64,000 nucleotides of DNA. It comes from Sphingobacterium bovistauri (GTDB lineage: Bacteria > Bacteroidota > Bacteroidia > Sphingobacteriales > Sphingobacteriaceae). Position 1 is the stretch's first letter. Every line of letters starts with the position of its first letter. Positions 59,432-64,000 of the stretch are shown here, piece by piece. The notes under the pieces are model-generated. The model did not search any database, was not told the origin of the DNA, and worked only from the letters and a program-made list of their open reading frames with translations. Where the stretch lies: contig NZ_JADEYP010000008.1 of NCBI RefSeq assembly GCF_020295405.1, positions 62,001 through 126,000 of the forward strand, given 5' to 3'. Both the position numbers and the translations under genes were made by a program.

Positions 59432-62227
59432 ATGGCACTACGATTTAAGTTTATGTCTCTTTTAGGAATTCTGTGTTTGCATGCTTTGGCGTTGCAGGCA
59501 CAGGATGACCTGATATTACGTTATGATAAGCCAGCTCGTATTTGGGAAGAAGCTTTACCAATTGGTAACGGTAGAATTGGCGCAATGGTGTTTGGAGGTG
59601 TTGAACAAGAACACATACAGTTCAACGAAGAAACGCTTTGGACGCATGGGCCTAGAAATTACAATAAACGAGGTGCTTATGCATATTTGGATAGTATTCG
59701 ATCCATGCTTATTAACGATGAACAGTCTAAGGCAGAGAAGCTAGCTATGGAAAAGTTCATGGGAGAGAAAAGCGCACAAGAAGATAGTAAGGAGTGGTTA
59801 GATAGGATCAAAAAAACAAGAGAACAGGGTAATAATCCTTCTACTTATAAGTACGATGACAAGGGATGGAAAACGTTGCAAGTTCCAAGCTACGAAGGAT
59901 GGGAGACAGTAGGTTTAGAAGGTGTTGATGGTGCTGTCTGGTTTCGTAAAGAGATTTTTCTTACCAAACAACAAATACAAAATGATTGGACTTTAGATCT
60001 GAACAAGGTCCGTGATATGGATTTTACCTATATAAATGGGCAATTAGTGGGGGCAGAAGATCATTTTGACAAAGTAAGAAATTATAAAATCCCTAAAGGA
60101 TTACTACGTGAGGGTAAAAACATAATTGCTGTTCAAGTACTAAATTTTATAGGCAAAGGTGGAATAGCGGGGTACAAAGATACTTCGATCAAAATAGGAC
60201 TAAAAAACAAAAAAGACACCGTCGTCCTTGACGGAGATTGGAAATATTTTATTCAAGATACCAACGCGCCTTTGGCAGGGAGATTCCAAGCAACTTACCA
60301 GCCTTTTGGTGATATTAAAGTACATTTCCCTCACAAAGATGTATCCCAATATAGGCGTACTTTGGATATTGCAAATGCAGAAGCACAAGTTATTTATACA
60401 AGTAATGGAACAACATATAATAGGACTTATTTCGCAAGTTTTCCGGACAATGCTTTAGTTATTAAGTATGAATCAAGCAAGCCACAACAGCTATCTTTTG
60501 AAGTCGAATTAGCAAGTAAACACCTTCAACATGAAATCAAATTGTTGGATAAACAAACCATAAATTTGAAAGTACAAGTAAAAAATGGTGTGTTAAAAGG
60601 TGATGCACTACTACATGTAAAATTAGTGGGGGGGAATATATCTTCCAAAGGAAATAAGCTACTTATCAGAGGAGCTAATGCAGCAACCTTATATCTTACT
60701 GCAGCGACTAACTTTGTAAATTACAATACCGTTTCAGCCAATTCGATTGAAAGGGCTGAAAGTACAATGCATAATATAAAAGGGACTACATTTGAAGAAT
60801 TAAGAAAAATCCATCAAAAGGATTACAAATCACTTTTCGATAGCTTCTCTATTAAATTAGGCCCTCAAAATACCAAAGAAACAGATCAACGATTAAAAGA
60901 ATTTTCGTCACAAGTGGATCCTGCATTTGCGGCATTATACGTGCAATATGGTAGATATTTATTAATTGCTAGTTCTAGAGAAGGGACACAGGCAGCTAAT
61001 TTACAAGGAGTCTGGAATCACCTGTTGGAGCCATCATGGGATAGTAAATATACCACCAATATTAATTTGCAAATGAACTATTGGCCAGCCGAAGTTCTTA
61101 ATTTAAGCAGACTTCACCAGCCATTGTTTAAACTTATTCGTGAAGTAAGTGAGAAAGGGAAGGAGACTGCAAAATCATATTATAATGCTAGAGGATGGGT
61201 TTTGCATCATAATACAGATTTATGGAGAGGTACTGCGCCAATAAATAACTCAAATCATGGTATCTGGCCTACTGGCGGAGCTTGGTTGGTACATCATATT
61301 TGGGAAAGTTATTTGTATAATCAAGATTTAAATCTTTTGAAGGAGAATTATGATATCATCAAAGGAGCTACATTGTTTTTTAAAGACTTCTTGGTTCCTC
61401 ATCACAAAACAGGTGAACTGGTTACGAGTCCATCAAACTCACCCGAACATGGAGGTTTAGTAATAGGTCCTGCAATGGATAGTCAACTCGTGCGAAATTT
61501 ATTTCGAACTTATATTGATGCCTCAAAACTATTGGATGTAGATGCCGCGCTAAGAGATTCAATACAAGTGATGTTGCCAAAAGTTGCTAAAGATAAAATT
61601 GGAAAGTATGGACAATTGCAAGAATGGATAGAAGATGTGGATAATGTCAATAACAAACATCGTCATATTTCGCACTTATGGGCATTGCATCCAGGTAATG
61701 AAATCAATTGGCTAGAGACTCCAGATTTATGGAATGCGGCAAAACAATCTTTAATTTATCGTGGAGATGAAGGTACAGGTTGGAGTTTAGCTTGGAAAAT
61801 AAATTTTTGGGCTAGACTGTTGGATGAAGACAAAAGCCGTGATTTAGTAAAAATGCTTCTACGTCCTGCTGACAAAAATGGAGGATCATATCCTAATTTA
61901 TTTGATGCACACCCACCATTTCAGATAGATGGTAACTTTGGTGGTGCAGCAGGGATTATCGAAATGATAATCCAAAGTCATACACAATATATCCATCTAC
62001 TTCCTGCTTTATCCAAAGACTTTTCATTTGGCGAGATTAAAGGCGTTAAAGTTCGAGGAGGTTTTGTCGTAGATATGTCGTGGAAAGATAATAGGGTTAC
62101 TGAATTGAAAATTAAGTCATTATCCGGTGGTTTACTCCAGTTGAAACAGGGTTCAATTCATAAAAAGTATACTACAGAAAAAGGAAAAACATATATATTC
62201 GACGCAAACCTTACACTTATTAAGTAG
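59432..62227 (+). CDS. GH95 family glycosidase with inserted beta-sandwich domain
   Basis: 931 residues with a signal ending near LALQAQ. GH95 marks are RIWEEALPIGNGRIGAMVFGG at the start, Asn545 and Asn549 in NLQMNYWPAEV, Glu672 in SNSPEHG, and Asp833 in FQIDGNFGGAAG, all as expected for the catalytic barrel. The family contains alpha-L-fucosidases and alpha-L-galactosidases. Between MGEKSAQ (about residue 112) and ATYQPFGDIKVHF (about residue 287) there is an insertion of about 170 residues: GWKTLQVPSYEGWETVG, GAVWFRKEIFL, FTYINGQLVGA, LLREGKNIIAVQVL. It resembles the sugar-binding-like domain inserted in SASA acetylesterases and explains the extra length. It probably changes substrate access. 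Confidence 0.88.
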   Translation: MALRFKFMSLLGILCLHALALQAQDDLILRYDKPARIWEEALPIGNGRIGAMVFGGVEQEHIQFNEETLWTHGPRNYNKRGAYAYLDSIRSMLINDEQSKAEKLAMEKFMGEKSAQEDSKEWLDRIKKTREQGNNPSTYKYDDKGWKTLQVPSYEGWETVGLEGVDGAVWFRKEIFLTKQQIQNDWTLDLNKVRDMDFTYINGQLVGAEDHFDKVRNYKIPKGLLREGKNIIAVQVLNFIGKGGIAGYKDTSIKIGLKNKKDTVVLDGDWKYFIQDTNAPLAGRFQATYQPFGDIKVHFPHKDVSQYRRTLDIANAEAQVIYTSNGTTYNRTYFASFPDNALVIKYESSKPQQLSFEVELASKHLQHEIKLLDKQTINLKVQVKNGVLKGDALLHVKLVGGNISSKGNKLLIRGANAATLYLTAATNFVNYNTVSANSIERAESTMHNIKGTTFEELRKIHQKDYKSLFDSFSIKLGPQNTKETDQRLKEFSSQVDPAFAALYVQYGRYLLIASSREGTQAANLQGVWNHLLEPSWDSKYTTNINLQMNYWPAEVLNLSRLHQPLFKLIREVSEKGKETAKSYYNARGWVLHHNTDLWRGTAPINNSNHGIWPTGGAWLVHHIWESYLYNQDLNLLKENYDIIKGATLFFKDFLVPHHKTGELVTSPSNSPEHGGLVIGPAMDSQLVRNLFRTYIDASKLLDVDAALRDSIQVMLPKVAKDKIGKYGQLQEWIEDVDNVNNKHRHISHLWALHPGNEINWLETPDLWNAAKQSLIYRGDEGTGWSLAWKINFWARLLDEDKSRDLVKMLLRPADKNGGSYPNLFDAHPPFQIDGNFGGAAGIIEMIIQSHTQYIHLLPALSKDFSFGEIKGVKVRGGFVVDMSWKDNRVTELKIKSLSGGLLQLKQGSIHKKYTTEKGKTYIFDANLTLIK

Positions 62228-62233
62228 AATTTA

Positions 62234-64000
62234 ATGTATTTGAAGATATTGATAAGCACAGCATTTCTTGTGATGAGTAACTTATGCTCTTTTGGACAAG
62301 AAGTGCGAATTACAACGTTGTTAAATGATGATTGGATAACTAGATTGGATACGAATAATTCCCTTGACCCTAATAGTATTTCTTTATTAAAACCTTCTTT
62401 GGATAAGGATTGGAAATCTGTATCTGTACCACATAATTGGGATGATTATTATGGATACAGGAGATTATTTCATGGTAACTTACATACTACAGCATGGTAT
62501 AAAAAGACCTTTGAAACTCCAAATGTATCTTCCAATAAAAGATTTTATCTGTTTTTTGAGGGCGTAGGTTCCTATGCTACTGTATGGCTGAATGGTACTA
62601 AAGTAGGTAGCCATGCTGGGGGTAGGACAACTTTTACACTAGATATTTCCAAAGCAATTCATAAAGACAACAAAAAGAATACACTAATTGTCAAAGCAGA
62701 ACATCCTTTAAATATAAGAGATTTACCATGGGTAGATGGGGGATCATCGACGGAAAGAGGATTCTCTGAAGGTTCTCAACCTTTAGGAATATTTAGACCA
62801 GTATCATTAGTTATAAAAAATGATGTAAATATAGTGCCATTCGGAACACATTATTGGAATGATACATCGATATCAGCCAAGCAGGCTGAGATACAGCAAA
62901 CTGTTGAACTAACAAATACTTCGAATAGCTCACGTAAATTGATTATAAGAACCAGGGTACTGGATCCGCAAAATAAACCAATTTATAGTACCAATGATCG
63001 AGTAAGTATTGAATCAAAGGCAACTAAAGTGTTTTCTTTATCAAATTTACAGGTTCTTAATCCAAAACTTTGGTCTATCGAACAGCCACACCTCTATAGT
63101 ATGGAAACTTCAGTTCTACAGAATGGAAAAATCATAGATCAGCAGATTACTAAATATGGTATCCGAAAATTCTCATGGACTAAAAACACCGAAGGCGAGG
63201 GATACAGCAGATTGTATTTGAATGATAAGCCTGTGTTTATAAATGGTATTGCAGAGTATGAGCATAAGTTTGGTAATTCTCATGCCTTCACTGATGCCGA
63301 AGTCTATGCTCGTGCGAGTGAAATGAAATCTTTGGGGTTCAATTCCTTTAGGGATGCACACCAGCCTCACAACCTAAGGTATCAGGAATATTGGGACAGG
63401 TCGGGTGTATTATTATGGACACAGATGTCTGCGCACATATGGTTTGACAACACTGCTTTCAAAGAGAACTTCAAAACTTTATTGGCCCAATGGGTAAAAG
63501 AACGACGTAACAGCCCTTCTGTTTTCTTGTGGGGTATTCAGAATGAAAGCAAGCTACCAGAATATTTTGCACAGGAATGTACAGAGATCATTCGTCAATT
63601 GGATCCTACAGCCTCTAAACAACGTCTAGTGACCACATGTAATGGGGGAAAAGGAACAGACTGGGATGTGCCACAAAACTGGACAGGAACTTATGGTGGT
63701 CACCACAACACATATGGTGAAGATTTGAAAAGACAAAAGCTAGTAGGTGAATTTGGCGCTTGGCGCACTTTAGAACTTCATGTCGAACAGCCTTATCTAC
63801 CTAATGATAATGTATATTCTGAAGGACGGTTTACCGAAATATTGGAAACAAAAATCAGACTAGCGGATTCTGTAAAAGATGAAATAGTAGGTCATTACCA
63901 TTGGCTATGGACATCACATGATAACCCGGGAAGGGTACAAGGTGGTGAGGGCTATAGAGATATTGATAAGATTGGTCCTGTAAACTATAAAGGACTATTG
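62234..64000 (+). CDS. GH2 family glycosidase (partial, right edge)
   Basis: The frame starts at ATG 62234, 6 bases after the GH95 stop, and stays open to the last base, giving 589 codons without a stop. The signal MYLKILISTAFLVMSNLCSFGQ precedes a GH2 jelly-roll (VPHNWDDYYGYRRLFHGN, TAWYKKTFE, SYATVWLNGTKVG), an immunoglobulin-like domain, and a TIM barrel. The acid/base is Glu438 in LWGIQNES and the nucleophile Glu506 in LVGEFGAW. The C-terminus lies beyond the window. It is probably a beta-galactosidase- or beta-glucuronidase-type enzyme; the sugar is not determined. Confidence 0.88.
   Translation, partial: MYLKILISTAFLVMSNLCSFGQEVRITTLLNDDWITRLDTNNSLDPNSISLLKPSLDKDWKSVSVPHNWDDYYGYRRLFHGNLHTTAWYKKTFETPNVSSNKRFYLFFEGVGSYATVWLNGTKVGSHAGGRTTFTLDISKAIHKDNKKNTLIVKAEHPLNIRDLPWVDGGSSTERGFSEGSQPLGIFRPVSLVIKNDVNIVPFGTHYWNDTSISAKQAEIQQTVELTNTSNSSRKLIIRTRVLDPQNKPIYSTNDRVSIESKATKVFSLSNLQVLNPKLWSIEQPHLYSMETSVLQNGKIIDQQITKYGIRKFSWTKNTEGEGYSRLYLNDKPVFINGIAEYEHKFGNSHAFTDAEVYARASEMKSLGFNSFRDAHQPHNLRYQEYWDRSGVLLWTQMSAHIWFDNTAFKENFKTLLAQWVKERRNSPSVFLWGIQNESKLPEYFAQECTEIIRQLDPTASKQRLVTTCNGGKGTDWDVPQNWTGTYGGHHNTYGEDLKRQKLVGEFGAWRTLELHVEQPYLPNDNVYSEGRFTEILETKIRLADSVKDEIVGHYHWLWTSHDNPGRVQGGEGYRDIDKIGPVNYKGLL

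Overview
The window is AT-rich DNA from a Bacteroidota bacterium, most likely a Sphingobacteriaceae member (Sphingobacterium/Pedobacter type). This rests on two SusC/SusD pairs, Bacteroidota-type lipoprotein signals, A/T-rich leaders instead of Shine-Dalgarno sites, and TAnnTTTG promoter boxes. The genus is inference. Nearly the whole window is one carbohydrate-utilisation island. No sulfatase is present, which argues for a land-plant rather than an algal polysaccharide.

Layout. (1) Positions 1-18,475, plus strand: a sodium/solute symporter, an alpha/beta hydrolase carrying an STN-like N-terminus, a TIM-barrel isomerase, GH28, GH78, a beta-propeller glycosidase, GH2, a beta-helix protein fused to an L-rhamnose-mutarotase-like domain, a Gfo/Idh oxidoreductase, a second symporter and a GH105 lipoprotein. 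This block ends at a strong hairpin terminator that overlaps the 3' end of the next gene. (2) Positions 18,521-31,919: a minus-strand IclR regulator, divergent from SusC-SusD. These are followed by a tightly packed set: a solute-binding-protein homologue without signal peptide, two class III CoA-transferases, a second such solute-binding homologue, a Gfo/Idh oxidoreductase, a MaoC hydratase and a FucP-like MFS permease. (3) Positions 32,200-37,246: a second SusC-SusD pair and a terminator. (4) Positions 37,456-52,141: GH78, LacZ-like GH2, GH106, GH127, an SGNH acetylesterase and a DUF5703-type protein. (5) Positions 52,274-53,284, minus strand: an MDR alcohol dehydrogenase. (6) From 53,599 to the right edge: an unassigned TIM-barrel hydrolase, an MGH1-like (alpha/alpha)6 protein, GH28, GH95 with an inserted domain, and a GH2 that runs off the window.

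How it works together (inference from the families). Three alpha-L-rhamnosidases, two GH28 galacturonidases, an unsaturated-galacturonyl hydrolase, a beta-L-arabinofuranosidase, beta-galactosidase-like GH2 enzymes, a GH95 and two esterase-type proteins fit stepwise trimming of rhamnose-rich pectin (rhamnogalacturonan) or a related rhamnosylated, acetylated side chain. The SusCD pairs would bring oligomers across the outer membrane, periplasmic enzymes would trim them, and SSS/MFS permeases would import the sugars. No polysaccharide lyase is visible, and no hybrid two-component or ECF/anti-sigma regulator; the only regulator is IclR.

The least explained part is 24,323-31,919. Two cytoplasmic-looking substrate-binding proteins without any ABC permease or ATPase are interleaved and translationally coupled with two CoA-transferases and followed by an oxidoreductase and a hydratase. 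This looks like a CoA-dependent catabolic module for an organic-acid or acyl compound attached to a SusCD system.
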